Origin: Prevotellaceae bacterium UBA4301
GTDB taxonomy: Bacteria > Bacteroidota > Bacteroidia > Bacteroidales > Bacteroidaceae
NCBI GenBank assembly: GCA_002395775.1
Contig: DGUV01000045.1
Coordinates: 61,821-125,820 of the forward strand
Length of the DNA stretch: 64,000 bases
Direction: 5' to 3'
Shown here: piece by piece, positions 1-10,085 of the stretch
How positions within the stretch are numbered: position 1 is the first letter of the stretch
Layout of the letters: each line of letters opens with the position of its first letter
Translations under genes and position numbers: made by a program
The notes under the pieces: model-generated
Database searches by the model: none
Seen by the model: the letters and a program-made list of their open reading frames with translations, nothing else
What the model was told of the DNA's origin: nothing

Positions 1-1
1 C

Positions 2-2545
2 CCATTCGGCCCTATTGTGTACTGCCATTCCACCTCTGCATTTGCCGCCAATGCCGATGTGACTGCCACTGCTATATGGCAACAGTATGCCATCACTCTT
101 GGCTACTCTTTCAACAGAACTGGTGCTGCCCTTGCCCTCACAACAAAGGCGCCTGTCTATATCAAGTGTACCCCACAGAGTGATGGTAGTGCAATCATAG
201 ATGCTGATACTCCCTATGTGCAGACATTGCCCTCAACTGAGGATGGTAAGATATACATCTATTTTGGTATAGCCTATAGTGCTACTGCCGTGGAGCTTCG
301 CATGGAGCATCCTGTGTTTTACTACAAGGGAGGTGCCATAAGGGTGTGGGTCAACCAGGCACAGGCGGTAGGGAAGGTAGAACTTGAAAAGTACAACTCA
401 GATGCAACAGAGTCAAGCGAAGGCACTCCTGCTAATGGACAGACTGATGTCAAGGTTGACAATGTTTCCATTGGCACAGTCGTCACCTCCTATGCACCAG
501 GTACAGCGCAACGGCCCTATGTGGCTCCCTCATGGTATGCCCTGAATACTAAACTTTCGGGCAAACAAGACACCATATCCGACTTGAATGAAATCCGCAG
601 TGGTGCAAGCAAGGGTTCTACTGCCATACAGCCAACGGACATTAGGGATGAGTTAGACCCAGGTGGCAATGGAGAGATAGCAGATAGTGCCGCTATTGCT
701 GCATACATAGAGGGAAAGGCTCCAACCAAGCCAACAACATCTACTGACAATGCTATCGCGAGATATGATGGCACATCTGGAAATTTACAGAATAGTGGTG
801 TGACTATTAATGATAGTAACCATGTAAGTGCTGCCAAGTTTATAACGAGTGGAGGGAATGCTAACCAAGTAGTACTTGGTAATGGTAACTTAGCTAATGC
901 TTCAGAGCTTACACAATATGAAGCGTATCTTGCGTGGGGAGGCAAAAACTTTGCTGGGAACTATGGCCCAATTGATGCTGCTTTAGTTGCTGAGCTTGGG
1001 GCACCCCGAACTATGTTCGCCAAAGCTGCAGGCATTGTTGTCGCATATTCTACTGATGGTGGGGAAACTTGGCTTGACTATGAGGCCACAGATGATGCGA
1101 AGGTCGGATTGTTCTCCTCTGGTAGAAACTTTTACATCGGGAAGAGTTCAACAGCAGGAGGTAGCTCTACCGATTATATGCTCCGTGTGACACTTCACAC
1201 AAGTGCCGCTGGAATATATACCGTCTTAAATAAGTTTATCATCTTTGTCGGAACAAATGGTTCTACTGGCTGTTATTGTACTATTCGTTGCAGAACCCAG
1301 CAGAACTATGAGAATAATGTAGATACATGGGTTACACGAGCAGACCAAGTTCCTATCACAGGTTGGACTGGATATAATGTCATTAATATTGTCGGGACTG
1401 CTACCTATGGTAATACTAAAGGCTCACAATATGGTGAGTGGCAATTTATATTCGGATGCACAGGCTATTCTGGTAGTTCATCAGGACTATATATCTATAA
1501 AATATTTGGATACGGAGGAGTAGGTTGGGCAACTCCTTCCACTATGGCAAAGACTGGTCATATATATGCTTTTGATGCCTCTCAAAATGCCACATTTCCT
1601 GCACAAGTTCAAGCCACTTCATTCAAGAAAACAGGTGGCACATCTTCCCAGTTCCTAAAGGCAGATGGAAGTGTTGACAATAACACTTACCTGACGGCTC
1701 AGGACATAAGTGGCAAGGCAGATAAGAGTGCCCAGTCTGTCACATCTGTTTCCAACAACGAGACTTACAACATTGTAGAAGGCAAGAAGGTCACTATTGC
1801 AACAAATGGAGGAACCTCAGATGTAGATGTGGTTCAATTGGGGAGTGTCAAAGGTGCTCCTTCCGCAACATCAAGTGCCGCTGCCAAGGAGATACCCACA
1901 TGGCAAGGAGTCAAGGAGTATGTACAAACTAATTCCCCTGCACCTACAGCAGGTGATGGTATAAGCATTAGTGGTTCTACGATAAGCCTGAAGACAGCAT
2001 CCACAAGTGAGGTGGGAGGCATAAAGAGTGTCAGCGTTGATGTAGAACCGAACATCTACAAAGTGACAGTCGATGCTTCGGAGCAGACGGCAGAAGTGCC
2101 TATCCCTAATGCTTCGGCAAACAAGACAGGTGTGCTGACTAAGGAGGACTTCGCTACGTTCAGTGGGAAGCAGGATGCCTTGACTTTTGACCCTGCCCCC
2201 ACAATCAACAGCACCCGCCCTGTCACTTCTGGAGGTGTGTATGAGGCCCTTGAACAGAAGGCAGACAAGACCAGCACATACACGAAGACTGAGGTCAACA
2301 ACCTTGTGAGCACCATCCATAATGATGTGATTATAGGTGCTCTCCCATCCACGGGTGTTGCCAATAAGATTTACAGGGTTCCTGGCACTAACTCTTATGC
2401 TGACTATGCTTGGGACGGGACCCAGTTTGTGAAGCTGGCAGAGTTTGAGGGAAGCATATTTGTGCAACTTACCGAGGCGCAGTATGATGCCCTGTCTGAC
2501 ACGGAGAAGAATAATGGAACATGGTATTTTATTGAGGAAGAGTAA
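2..2545 (+). CDS. Phage tail fibre / receptor-binding structural protein, 5' partial
   Basis: The frame is open from base 2, so the true start lies upstream and at least 848 residues are visible. The protein is Ser/Thr/Gly-rich with beta-type low-complexity sequence and several GKQD and KADK segments of the kind that recur in trimeric phage tail fibres. The C-terminus ends in an acidic WYFIEEE tail. It is followed without a gap by a 57-aa gene (TAATG overlap) and then by a giant second fibre. Role by context: host recognition at the tail tip. The exact family is not identified. Confidence 0.7.
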   Translation, partial: PFGPIVYCHSTSAFAANADVTATAIWQQYAITLGYSFNRTGAALALTTKAPVYIKCTPQSDGSAIIDADTPYVQTLPSTEDGKIYIYFGIAYSATAVELRMEHPVFYYKGGAIRVWVNQAQAVGKVELEKYNSDATESSEGTPANGQTDVKVDNVSIGTVVTSYAPGTAQRPYVAPSWYALNTKLSGKQDTISDLNEIRSGASKGSTAIQPTDIRDELDPGGNGEIADSAAIAAYIEGKAPTKPTTSTDNAIARYDGTSGNLQNSGVTINDSNHVSAAKFITSGGNANQVVLGNGNLANASELTQYEAYLAWGGKNFAGNYGPIDAALVAELGAPRTMFAKAAGIVVAYSTDGGETWLDYEATDDAKVGLFSSGRNFYIGKSSTAGGSSTDYMLRVTLHTSAAGIYTVLNKFIIFVGTNGSTGCYCTIRCRTQQNYENNVDTWVTRADQVPITGWTGYNVINIVGTATYGNTKGSQYGEWQFIFGCTGYSGSSSGLYIYKIFGYGGVGWATPSTMAKTGHIYAFDASQNATFPAQVQATSFKKTGGTSSQFLKADGSVDNNTYLTAQDISGKADKSAQSVTSVSNNETYNIVEGKKVTIATNGGTSDVDVVQLGSVKGAPSATSSAAAKEIPTWQGVKEYVQTNSPAPTAGDGISISGSTISLKTASTSEVGGIKSVSVDVEPNIYKVTVDASEQTAEVPIPNASANKTGVLTKEDFATFSGKQDALTFDPAPTINSTRPVTSGGVYEALEQKADKTSTYTKTEVNNLVSTIHNDVIIGALPSTGVANKIYRVPGTNSYADYAWDGTQFVKLAEFEGSIFVQLTEAQYDALSDTEKNNGTWYFIEEE

Positions 2546-2718
2546 TGATATACATTGGAGATAAGGCAATAGGCGCGATTGAGCACCTTAAACAAGGGAT
2601 GGCATTTGTCTATCACCTGGGCAAACTTGTATGGTCGAAAATTCGCAGCTGCTACGCTTCTGGGGTGTGGCGTAATGACTTTCCCTGGACAAACGATGAT
2701 TGTTGGAACAACGGATAA
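2545..2718 (+). CDS. Small hypothetical protein (57 aa) between two tail-fibre genes
   Basis: The ATG overlaps the stop of the upstream fibre gene (TAATG), which suggests translational coupling. The product is Trp-rich (residues 30, 42, 48 and 54) and Cys-containing, starting MIYIGDKAIG. The short beta-strand N-terminus and Trp-rich C-terminus resemble small tail-tip accessory proteins, but no family is recognised. It ends 11 bases before the ATG of the next fibre gene. Confidence 0.5.
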   Translation: MIYIGDKAIGAIEHLKQGMAFVYHLGKLVWSKIRSCYASGVWRNDFPWTNDDCWNNG

Positions 2719-2729
2719 AACTAAAGGCT

Positions 2730-5700
2730 ATGGCTAAGAACTATTTTCATGGAGAAATAACCAGTGCGGAAACGGATTGGGCTGTAGGGGACGCCAGTAC
2801 CAATAACCTGCCTTGCAGTGGAGAGAGTGTACAGAGATATATTAAGGAAAGGCTTGCAAGCCTACAGTCAGGACTTGCCACTAAACCCAGCTATGGTGAG
2901 TTTACTGGTACGATGCTTAACTTCTATGCGCAGGAGGGAGATACTACACCCTTGTTCAATATCAGCCTGAGTTCCACTCTTTATGTAATCACTATAACCA
3001 ATGACCTCGGCAACAGTTTTTATGTCCTTACCAGTGAAACTGAAAGGTTGATGACCATTTCAGCCACCACACAGGAAGGCAGGATAGGCTCGGAAACCTA
3101 TACCGATGTCAATGAAGACTACAATTATATTGTTGCCATAGATTCGGGCAATGGATATGTCCAGAGATATGAGGGAGAACTTGCACATGGAGGTACGGCA
3201 ACTTTTGACATCCGTCCCTTTATTTCAACAGGCAGCAACCGTGTGAGGGTAACTGTTACTGGTCAGACTTCAAACACCACGAAAACTAATGTCTATACTG
3301 CCATTGTCACCTCCCTTTCCCTCACAGTTACCCATACATGGAATACTCCGTGGATTCAGGGTAGCGATTATGTTATCAACAACATCCGTTTTGCAGGCAA
3401 TGTTCCCAAAACAGTTCATATTGCCGTCGATGGCACGGAGGTGGTGACTGAGAGCTATTCTTCCAACACTTCCTATACCACTACTGCTACTACCCTGACC
3501 ATAGACAGCAGTGACTTCCCCCTTACCACGGGGATTCATGCTATCCATATATGGTTGAGTAGTGATGATGTGGTTCTCTCTGGATATACTTACAATATCA
3601 TGTGTATAGAGACCAGTGATGTCGGCAGTGTGGCCCTTGTATGTATCAACAATGTGGCAGAGGCAGCTGTGAACTTCACCACTTCTCCTGTCTTCTCCTA
3701 TGCCACCTACAACACAACCTCGGTGCTTGTTAATATTACCCTTACAGATGCAAACGCAGGCAAGACTACAAGCATCATTACTGACCAGTTGCTTACCGTG
3801 GCCAATGCAGAGACACAATATACCTATACCCTTTCACTTGACTATGATAGCGAAGCCTCAAGTGGCCTGAGCCTAAATGTCTCAGCAGAAGCAACAGACA
3901 ACACAGAAGAGACCACAATTCCCGTTGACAACTCTCATGCCTACATAGCTACTCCAGACGCATGGTTCTATATGCGGCCGGGACTTCGGGACAACAGTGA
4001 AGAGAACAGGGAAAACTTCGTCAACATTGTGAATGGAGATGAGTATGAGGCGACATGGACAGGGTTTACCTTTACGCGCGATGCCTGGTACAGAGACCTT
4101 CGCGGGTTCTATTCCCTTGTAGTTCCAGCTGGCACCCATGTCAGTGTGCCCATATATCTCATACCTAACCTTGAAGACTCAGTATGGACTGGCTACACAC
4201 TTGAGATGATGCTTCAGAGTGGCTACCCATCGGACTATGACTCTCCCATACTTTCCATTTCCAATGGGACTGAGGGCCTGAAGGTGTACCCGACATCCAT
4301 AGAGATAACCAACTCTGCCAACCAGTCAAAGACGGTTCAGTATAAAGAGAATACCATCACCCATCTTACTGTTGTGTGGCAGCGCAACTATGCAGGTAAG
4401 AATGATGGCGCCCACCACCTGTGTACTGTATATATCAATGGTGTAAACAATATTACATTCGCCTATGACGGTGGGGCAACATGGGGACATGGCGAACTGG
4501 AAATTGGGCAGAACTTTACAGATACCTATCTCTATATGGCAAGAGCCTATAACAAGGCACTTGAAGGAGACCAGGTTAAGAACAACTATCTCAATGCCAT
4601 GATAGACGGGGCAGAGTTTATAAGGAGTGAGGTTGCTGCCAAGAATGATATTGTAGATGGTACGGCTGTTTCCTATGACCTTGTTAAGAGGGCAGGATTC
4701 AATACCATGGTTGTGGAAATGACAAGCGGCAATCTGCCCAGTGTGCTTAACCAAGGTGCGGGCATGTCAAACCTTCGCTTTGAGTATGCCAAGCATCCTG
4801 AGTGGAATGTCTATATTACAGATGCTCCTATTGACGGTCAGGGCACAACTTCTATGATGTACTACCGTTGGAACCTCAGATGGAAACTTGCCAAGGCAGA
4901 TGCTTCAAAGGGTACTCCTGCGAGTATCTGGCACTATTCAGAGGCAAGCGGTCTGGCAGACACCACAAGGACTGGTTGGTTTGATGGAGAGAACAACCAT
5001 CCGAAGGTTCAGAAAATTGTGGCCAAGACCAACTATGCTTCTTCCATGCAGGGACATAAGATGGGTGCCTGCGGCCTCTACAATGACTTGGCAGCACAGT
5101 TGGGACTGTTCAGCGAGAATACTATCCCATCAAGTGCAAGAGCTGCCATTTATCAGCATCCCTTCTTTGGTTTCCAGTACAACAGCAATGACGGCAGTTA
5201 CACTTTCATCGGACTGTTCACGGTGGGCCCTGATAAGGGGGATAAGGGAACCTTCGACTTTGACACTGATGCCTATTCTTCCCTTCTTAGCCTTGAAGGT
5301 CCTAACCATGCTCCCTTGGGCACGCGGTTCCTCACTCCTTGGCTGAGTAGCAATGTTACATACAGTGCAAGCGGGGAGAAGGCTGTCAAGGAGAAGATTC
5401 TCTTCAATGGAGAACAGGGCTGGGAAGTATCTGTGGCAGGTGACTATGGCACAGATGAGACTTCAGATGAGAGTGCTATCCTTGCCTTGGCAACAAGTGA
5501 GTGGAAGCCCTCTTATGACTTTGTGTTCTACAACTCTCCCTATGTAGTTCCTCTGGGCAGTACGGGCTATGCAAGTATAGGGGCCTTGAACAGTGATATT
5601 GAGAACTTCCGTAAGGGAACTTCCACCATAGTCCTAAATGGAAGGACTGTCACCATCAGTAACCAGCTTGTACAGGTATATGACTCCTCCTATAATCTAT

Positions 5701-8700
5701 ACGGCTTCGCCAATGGCATCTATGTCAGCTGTAGCCATAACATAAAGACCTACCTTAGTCTTACAGGTTCTCCCACGCAGGCAGAAATCATTGCCGCGAG
5801 AGGAGCAAACTTTGCCGCTAATGTGGAGAGTGATGGGCACTTTAGCAAAGACTGGCTGGTGTATCACTGGTGCTATTGTGTGAGGTATGGTGTCTCAGAT
5901 AACTTTGCAAAGAACAGTTATCCTGTCAAGTATAAACTAACAGATAATGGGGGTCTCTGGGCATGGAGAGAAGATGACATGGACACCCTTTTTAAGACGG
6001 ATAACAATGGCAACCAGACTAAGCCCTATGACATAGAACATGGGGACACGGTAGCAGGTGTGGAGATATTCCAGGGAGGCAACAGTGCCCTGTGGGTTTT
6101 GGTGCGTGAGTTCCTTCAGACCGAGATTCAGAGCATGATGTCAAGGATGACTGCGGCCATAAGTGCCATGGCTGCTTCATTGGGTATTGCCATAGGCAAC
6201 ACCTGGCAGCATGAGTTCAACCTTATAGACTACTATTTCTGGAAGCAGTCTGCCCAATACTTTGGAATAAACGGATATAACTTTGACCGAGAGTTTAAGT
6301 ATATAGTACCTTGGGTTGAGGATGCTGCTGCTACCTATAATAATGTGGCTCCCCTGACACAGGCTCTTGGAGACCAGTACGAATGTGAGAGGGAATGGGT
6401 GACAAAGCGACTGGCCTATATCTATGCCAAGTATCGCCTCACTGGCATGTCGGGTGATACCAGAGGGTTTGGCAATGCAGAGTTCACACTTGCACAGAGC
6501 TTTACCTTCAACCTTACTCCTGCCATCAATTACTACCCCGTAGTGTCTCTGGCCAGTGCTAACTACCCCGCCACTGCCACCAAAATCATGGCAGGTGAGA
6601 CAGTCAGTGTCACTGTCCCCACGGGTGGAGATACCACGAACTATCTGCATGGGATGAATTATCTCAGGGACCTCGGAGACTTGTCTGGTATGCTTCTTGG
6701 CAACCGTGGTGGGGATGCCTCTGTGGGCATTACTTTCAGCGTGTCGTCAGATAGGTTACAGACACTTACTGTGGGCAAGGAATCAGGCACAGTTACCTTC
6801 AACGCTGTGGAGATAACCTTGTCCAACTGCTATTCCCTCCTTACTGTGGACGCAAGGAATGTAGTCAGCCTTAACCGGAATATTGACTTACGCACTTGCC
6901 CCAGAATCCGTGAGGTATATCTTTCGGGCACATCCATTCCATCCCTCAATCTTGCCAAGGGTTCAAGGATTGAGACTCTGACCCTGCCTGCCACATTGCA
7001 GTCCCTGTACCTGAACACACTTCCCAGACTTTCCACCCTGACCACAGAGGGTACAACCAATATTCAGAGATTCTACCTTGCAGACTGTCCCAATGTCAAT
7101 GTGACTGACCTCTTCTGGGACCTGCTTGGCAATATCATGGCAGCAAGGGAGAATGGCAGCACACTGGTCTATTACATCACAGCCTTGGGACTTGACATTA
7201 CTGCTACGGTACAGCAGATGGATGTCCTGGCATCATTCTTCGCCTCTCTGGAAGAAACTCCGGCCCTGTACGGATATGTGGGCTATACGGAAGAGGGAGA
7301 TGTGTATAACCTGTTCTCAGGGTTGCCCTCTCTGAGCGGAAGGCTTGACTGGGGATATATCCAAAATCAAGACATGTTTGCCCGGTTCAACCTTAATGTC
7401 TCACTGTATTACATCAAATTTAAGGACCCCGTGATGCACAAGATTTGCATGGAGAGGTACCAGTCGGATGATACGAACATTACTGTCACGTCTTCACTGG
7501 CGGATTCCGATGCTCAGGAAGAAACACTTATTGCACAGGGGAAGCTGTATTCTCGCTACGATGAGTACGATGAGAATGACAGTTGGGTATCTACTACCTT
7601 CCTTGGAGCATTTTTGGCAGAATCTGCATTGACTCCAACAGGCAGATTCGCAACCCTACAAGATACAACTTACCAGACCCTTGTAACCTCTTTTGACGAG
7701 TTACAGTATTTTACAAATATTACCAGTCTGGGTTCCACTGCATCTGAAGCAACATTTAGAGGATGTACAAATCTTAAATCTGTAAAACTACCCCCAAGTC
7801 TGACAGTGATGGGGTATTCCTTCATGGGTTGCTCTTCTTTAGAGGCGATAGAGATTCCCGATAGCCTTGGTTCTATTGGGCAAGGCGCATTTCAATCTTG
7901 TACTTCACTTAAAAGTGTTAAATTTGGCACAGGACTAACCTTTGTCACTATGTATGCTTTCTATCAGTGTACGTCGTTGGAAAGAGTTGATGTTCCCAGC
8001 ATTGAGGATTGGGTAAAAATAAGTTGGGGTGGAGAAGCCAACGGGTCTAATCCTCTACAATATGCAAAGCATTTATATGTCGGAGGAGAAGAACTAACAG
8101 AGTTTATATGTCCTTCTACAAAAAACGGTATTAATCAGGCAAGTTTTGTTAACTGTCTGGGGCTGACAAATGTCGTGCTTCACGACAATGTTACAGAAAT
8201 TAATGTTGGAGCTTTTAGTGGATGCTCAAATATTCATTCCATTTCACTGGGAACGGGCCTTACTCACATACGAGATAGGGCTTTTGTATCCTGCACTTCA
8301 ATAAGACATATTTATATTAGTGATATAGGAGCGTGGAGCAGAATATCCTATGGTGGCAATTCAAGTGTATTTGGCAATACAGCGACATCTAAACACTTAT
8401 ACTTGAACGGAGAGGAAATTTTTGATTTGGTGATTCCTGAAGGAATGACATCTTGCTATAGTTATCTTCTTCAACACTATGAATCCCTTACATCAGTTAA
8501 ATTCCCTGATAGTTTACAGACAACTGGGTCATATAGTCTTAGATACTTAACTGCTTGCGAGAAAATTGTACTCGGAACAGGCATTACCTCTATTAACAAT
8601 CAATATTCCATAGGTCGTGATTGCCCCTCTCTTAACTATTTTATTATTAAGGCAGTAACGCCTCCCTCTTGTGGCTCAACCAGCATATCATATGTACGTT

Positions 8701-8879
8701 CGGATTGTACTATATATGTCCCAGAGGCAAGTTTATCAGCTTACCAAGGTGCTTCAAACTGGGCGGCAAAGAAGAACCAAATGGTGGGAGCAACATTTGA
8801 AGAAGAGAATGGTACTATTTATGTGAAAGTAAACGGGAATAAAGTTAATATAGGTGACGGAGAATACTTAACGGCTTAA
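2730..8879 (+). CDS. Giant tail adhesin with lectin-like and BspA leucine-rich repeat domains
   Basis: 2049 residues from ATG 2730, which I prefer to an upstream TTG at 2700 because an AAAGG lies just before it. The N-terminus (about residues 1-70) is probably the tail attachment part. Repeated Ig-like beta-sandwich sequence follows. A concanavalin/LamG-like region spans about 400-620. About 1660-2010 is a series of BspA-type LRR_5 repeats of the form LxxIxIPxxLxxIGxxAFxxCxSL. These repeats are known in surface adhesins of gut Bacteroidota, so a role in binding the host surface or mucus is inferred. The LRR part (from about 7.6 kb) looks more AT-rich than the rest, which suggests separate acquisition. 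Confidence 0.75.
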   Translation: MAKNYFHGEITSAETDWAVGDASTNNLPCSGESVQRYIKERLASLQSGLATKPSYGEFTGTMLNFYAQEGDTTPLFNISLSSTLYVITITNDLGNSFYVLTSETERLMTISATTQEGRIGSETYTDVNEDYNYIVAIDSGNGYVQRYEGELAHGGTATFDIRPFISTGSNRVRVTVTGQTSNTTKTNVYTAIVTSLSLTVTHTWNTPWIQGSDYVINNIRFAGNVPKTVHIAVDGTEVVTESYSSNTSYTTTATTLTIDSSDFPLTTGIHAIHIWLSSDDVVLSGYTYNIMCIETSDVGSVALVCINNVAEAAVNFTTSPVFSYATYNTTSVLVNITLTDANAGKTTSIITDQLLTVANAETQYTYTLSLDYDSEASSGLSLNVSAEATDNTEETTIPVDNSHAYIATPDAWFYMRPGLRDNSEENRENFVNIVNGDEYEATWTGFTFTRDAWYRDLRGFYSLVVPAGTHVSVPIYLIPNLEDSVWTGYTLEMMLQSGYPSDYDSPILSISNGTEGLKVYPTSIEITNSANQSKTVQYKENTITHLTVVWQRNYAGKNDGAHHLCTVYINGVNNITFAYDGGATWGHGELEIGQNFTDTYLYMARAYNKALEGDQVKNNYLNAMIDGAEFIRSEVAAKNDIVDGTAVSYDLVKRAGFNTMVVEMTSGNLPSVLNQGAGMSNLRFEYAKHPEWNVYITDAPIDGQGTTSMMYYRWNLRWKLAKADASKGTPASIWHYSEASGLADTTRTGWFDGENNHPKVQKIVAKTNYASSMQGHKMGACGLYNDLAAQLGLFSENTIPSSARAAIYQHPFFGFQYNSNDGSYTFIGLFTVGPDKGDKGTFDFDTDAYSSLLSLEGPNHAPLGTRFLTPWLSSNVTYSASGEKAVKEKILFNGEQGWEVSVAGDYGTDETSDESAILALATSEWKPSYDFVFYNSPYVVPLGSTGYASIGALNSDIENFRKGTSTIVLNGRTVTISNQLVQVYDSSYNLYGFANGIYVSCSHNIKTYLSLTGSPTQAEIIAARGANFAANVESDGHFSKDWLVYHWCYCVRYGVSDNFAKNSYPVKYKLTDNGGLWAWREDDMDTLFKTDNNGNQTKPYDIEHGDTVAGVEIFQGGNSALWVLVREFLQTEIQSMMSRMTAAISAMAASLGIAIGNTWQHEFNLIDYYFWKQSAQYFGINGYNFDREFKYIVPWVEDAAATYNNVAPLTQALGDQYECEREWVTKRLAYIYAKYRLTGMSGDTRGFGNAEFTLAQSFTFNLTPAINYYPVVSLASANYPATATKIMAGETVSVTVPTGGDTTNYLHGMNYLRDLGDLSGMLLGNRGGDASVGITFSVSSDRLQTLTVGKESGTVTFNAVEITLSNCYSLLTVDARNVVSLNRNIDLRTCPRIREVYLSGTSIPSLNLAKGSRIETLTLPATLQSLYLNTLPRLSTLTTEGTTNIQRFYLADCPNVNVTDLFWDLLGNIMAARENGSTLVYYITALGLDITATVQQMDVLASFFASLEETPALYGYVGYTEEGDVYNLFSGLPSLSGRLDWGYIQNQDMFARFNLNVSLYYIKFKDPVMHKICMERYQSDDTNITVTSSLADSDAQEETLIAQGKLYSRYDEYDENDSWVSTTFLGAFLAESALTPTGRFATLQDTTYQTLVTSFDELQYFTNITSLGSTASEATFRGCTNLKSVKLPPSLTVMGYSFMGCSSLEAIEIPDSLGSIGQGAFQSCTSLKSVKFGTGLTFVTMYAFYQCTSLERVDVPSIEDWVKISWGGEANGSNPLQYAKHLYVGGEELTEFICPSTKNGINQASFVNCLGLTNVVLHDNVTEINVGAFSGCSNIHSISLGTGLTHIRDRAFVSCTSIRHIYISDIGAWSRISYGGNSSVFGNTATSKHLYLNGEEIFDLVIPEGMTSCYSYLLQHYESLTSVKFPDSLQTTGSYSLRYLTACEKIVLGTGITSINNQYSIGRDCPSLNYFIIKAVTPPSCGSTSISYVRSDCTIYVPEASLSAYQGASNWAAKKNQMVGATFEEENGTIYVKVNGNKVNIGDGEYLTA

Positions 8880-8890
8880 TTCATATAACT

Positions 8891-9169
8891 ATGACAATAG
8901 ACACAATAACTTATGACTACACCTTAATCAAGGCAGATGAAGGCAAGGTGTTCAGGAGAAAGGGAACGGAAGAAATCTTTGGGGAGGAGATAGCACTTGG
9001 CTACTCCTACTACATTGATGGTGTTAAACTCGATGAGCCTCACAAGGACGTTCCAGAGGACTTTGAAGAGATTGACATTCCAGAGGGGTACTGCCCAGAG
9101 GAAGAAAGTGAAGATAATGAAGAATATGTCGAATTTGAAAATATTGAAGACAATGAAGTACAATCGTGA
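8891..9169 (+). CDS. Small acidic hypothetical protein (92 aa)
   Basis: The gene starts 11 bases after the giant adhesin. The product is strongly acidic, with a Glu/Asp-rich second half. The first half has short beta-strand-like stretches. It overlaps the next gene by 17 bases. The position directly behind an adhesin suggests a fibre chaperone or accessory protein, but this is inference. Confidence 0.55.
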   Translation: MTIDTITYDYTLIKADEGKVFRRKGTEEIFGEEIALGYSYYIDGVKLDEPHKDVPEDFEEIDIPEGYCPEEESEDNEEYVEFENIEDNEVQS

Positions 9170-9377
9170 TTTAAGGAACAAGGTGGGTATGGTGCTTGCC
9201 TTTGTGTTGGGAGTGTTGTTCAGTGGCCTTGGTATGATGGTCATGGCCCTGAGGGAGCAGTGGCAGAGCAAGAAAGGTGGGTTTCAGATAGAGGCTGACG
9301 ACCTCTACAGGTACTCCCTATGCTCTGGTGCCGGGGCAGTGGTCAATGCGCTGGTTCTGTATCTTATTATGAAGTGA
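9153..9377 (+). CDS. Small two-helix membrane protein, holin-like
   Basis: 74 residues from ATG 9153, overlapping the end of the preceding gene. Hydrophobic segments lie at about residues 13-33 (GMVLAFVLGVLFSGLGMMVM) and 56-73, with a charged loop between them. Size, two membrane spans and a place just before the M15 peptidase fit a class II-type holin that lets the lysin reach the peptidoglycan. Holins have no sequence signature, so the call rests on topology and position. Confidence 0.5.
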   Translation: MKYNRDLRNKVGMVLAFVLGVLFSGLGMMVMALREQWQSKKGGFQIEADDLYRYSLCSGAGAVVNALVLYLIMK

Positions 9378-9411
9378 ATAGTGAAACGGTAAGTCAAGCA
9401 TAGAAAGAATT

Positions 9412-9507
9412 ATGAAAGCTGTTTTACTATTGTTAATAATATACGCCGCCGTCATATTCGGGCGGTTTGTATGTTCGGAGTGGAAATTCAATAAAAAAAA
9501 GAAATAG
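9412..9507 (+). CDS. Tiny single-pass membrane peptide (31 aa)
   Basis: One hydrophobic segment (residues 3-20) is followed by a lysine-rich tail, giving an N-out or N-in single span. It ends 3 bases before the M15 peptidase start and sits between the holin candidate and the lysin, so it may be a holin partner or antiholin. No family recognised. Confidence 0.4.
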   Translation: MKAVLLLLIIYAAVIFGRFVCSEWKFNKKKK

Positions 9508-9510
9508 GCA

Positions 9511-9945
9511 ATGAAACTTTCTGAAAATTTTACATTGGAGGAATTGTACGCCTCCAGCACGGCAGCGAGGAAGGGCATTGACAACTATCCCTCGCCTATT
9601 GTACAGCAGAACCTACAGATGCTCGCGAAGAAGGTGTTGCAACCCATACGCAATGCCTATGGGCATCCCATCAAGGTAACATCGGGCTATCGTTGCGCTG
9701 CATTGAATAAGGCCGTTAACGGGTCAAAGACAAGCCAGCACCTTACAGGCTGCGCCGCAGACATCAAGTGTACGCATACAAGCAAGGCATATCTATTCCG
9801 CCTTATTCTCCGCCTTATTCGTGAGAAGAAAATTGTCGTGGGCCAACTTATTTGGGAATACGGTAATGTGGATGAGCCTTCATGGATTCATGTCAGTCTT
9901 CCGATGGCCACGAAGAAGAATCAGGTTCTATACTTATACAAGTAG
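9511..9945 (+). CDS. M15-family peptidase, phage endolysin
   Basis: 144 residues, a normal length for compact M15_3 phage peptidases. The zinc-site pattern is intact: SGYRC (58-62), H77 in SQHLTG, D84 in AADIK and H127 in WIHVS. Members of this family cut peptide cross-bridges in peptidoglycan (D-Ala-D-Ala carboxypeptidase or L-Ala-D-Glu endopeptidase type). No signal peptide is seen, so export probably needs a holin. It is the lysin of the left lysis cluster; a second lysin of a different class lies at 48.4-49.1 kb. Confidence 0.85.
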   Translation: MKLSENFTLEELYASSTAARKGIDNYPSPIVQQNLQMLAKKVLQPIRNAYGHPIKVTSGYRCAALNKAVNGSKTSQHLTGCAADIKCTHTSKAYLFRLILRLIREKKIVVGQLIWEYGNVDEPSWIHVSLPMATKKNQVLYLYK

Positions 9946-9949
9946 GAAG

Positions 9950-10042
9950 ATGAAAAAAGGAGACAAGAAAGGACTGCTGTTTACAGTGTTGTGCGTAATT
10001 ATCATTGCCCTGCTGTGCTGCTCATGCAAGGCAAGTATGTAA
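9950..10042 (+). CDS. Tiny lipoprotein (30 aa), smalltalk-like or spanin-like
   Basis: A lysine-rich start, a hydrophobic stretch and a lipobox-like LLCCSC end predict an exported lipoprotein with only a few residues after the cysteine. Tiny lipoproteins of this shape commonly follow lysins in Bacteroidota prophages (smalltalk family). It lies 4 bases after the M15 gene. Role in disrupting the outer membrane is inferred from context only. Confidence 0.45.
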   Translation: MKKGDKKGLLFTVLCVIIIALLCCSCKASM

Positions 10043-10085
10043 TGAACGCAAAGAGGGCAATAACTACCGTGTGATGGCACTGGAT

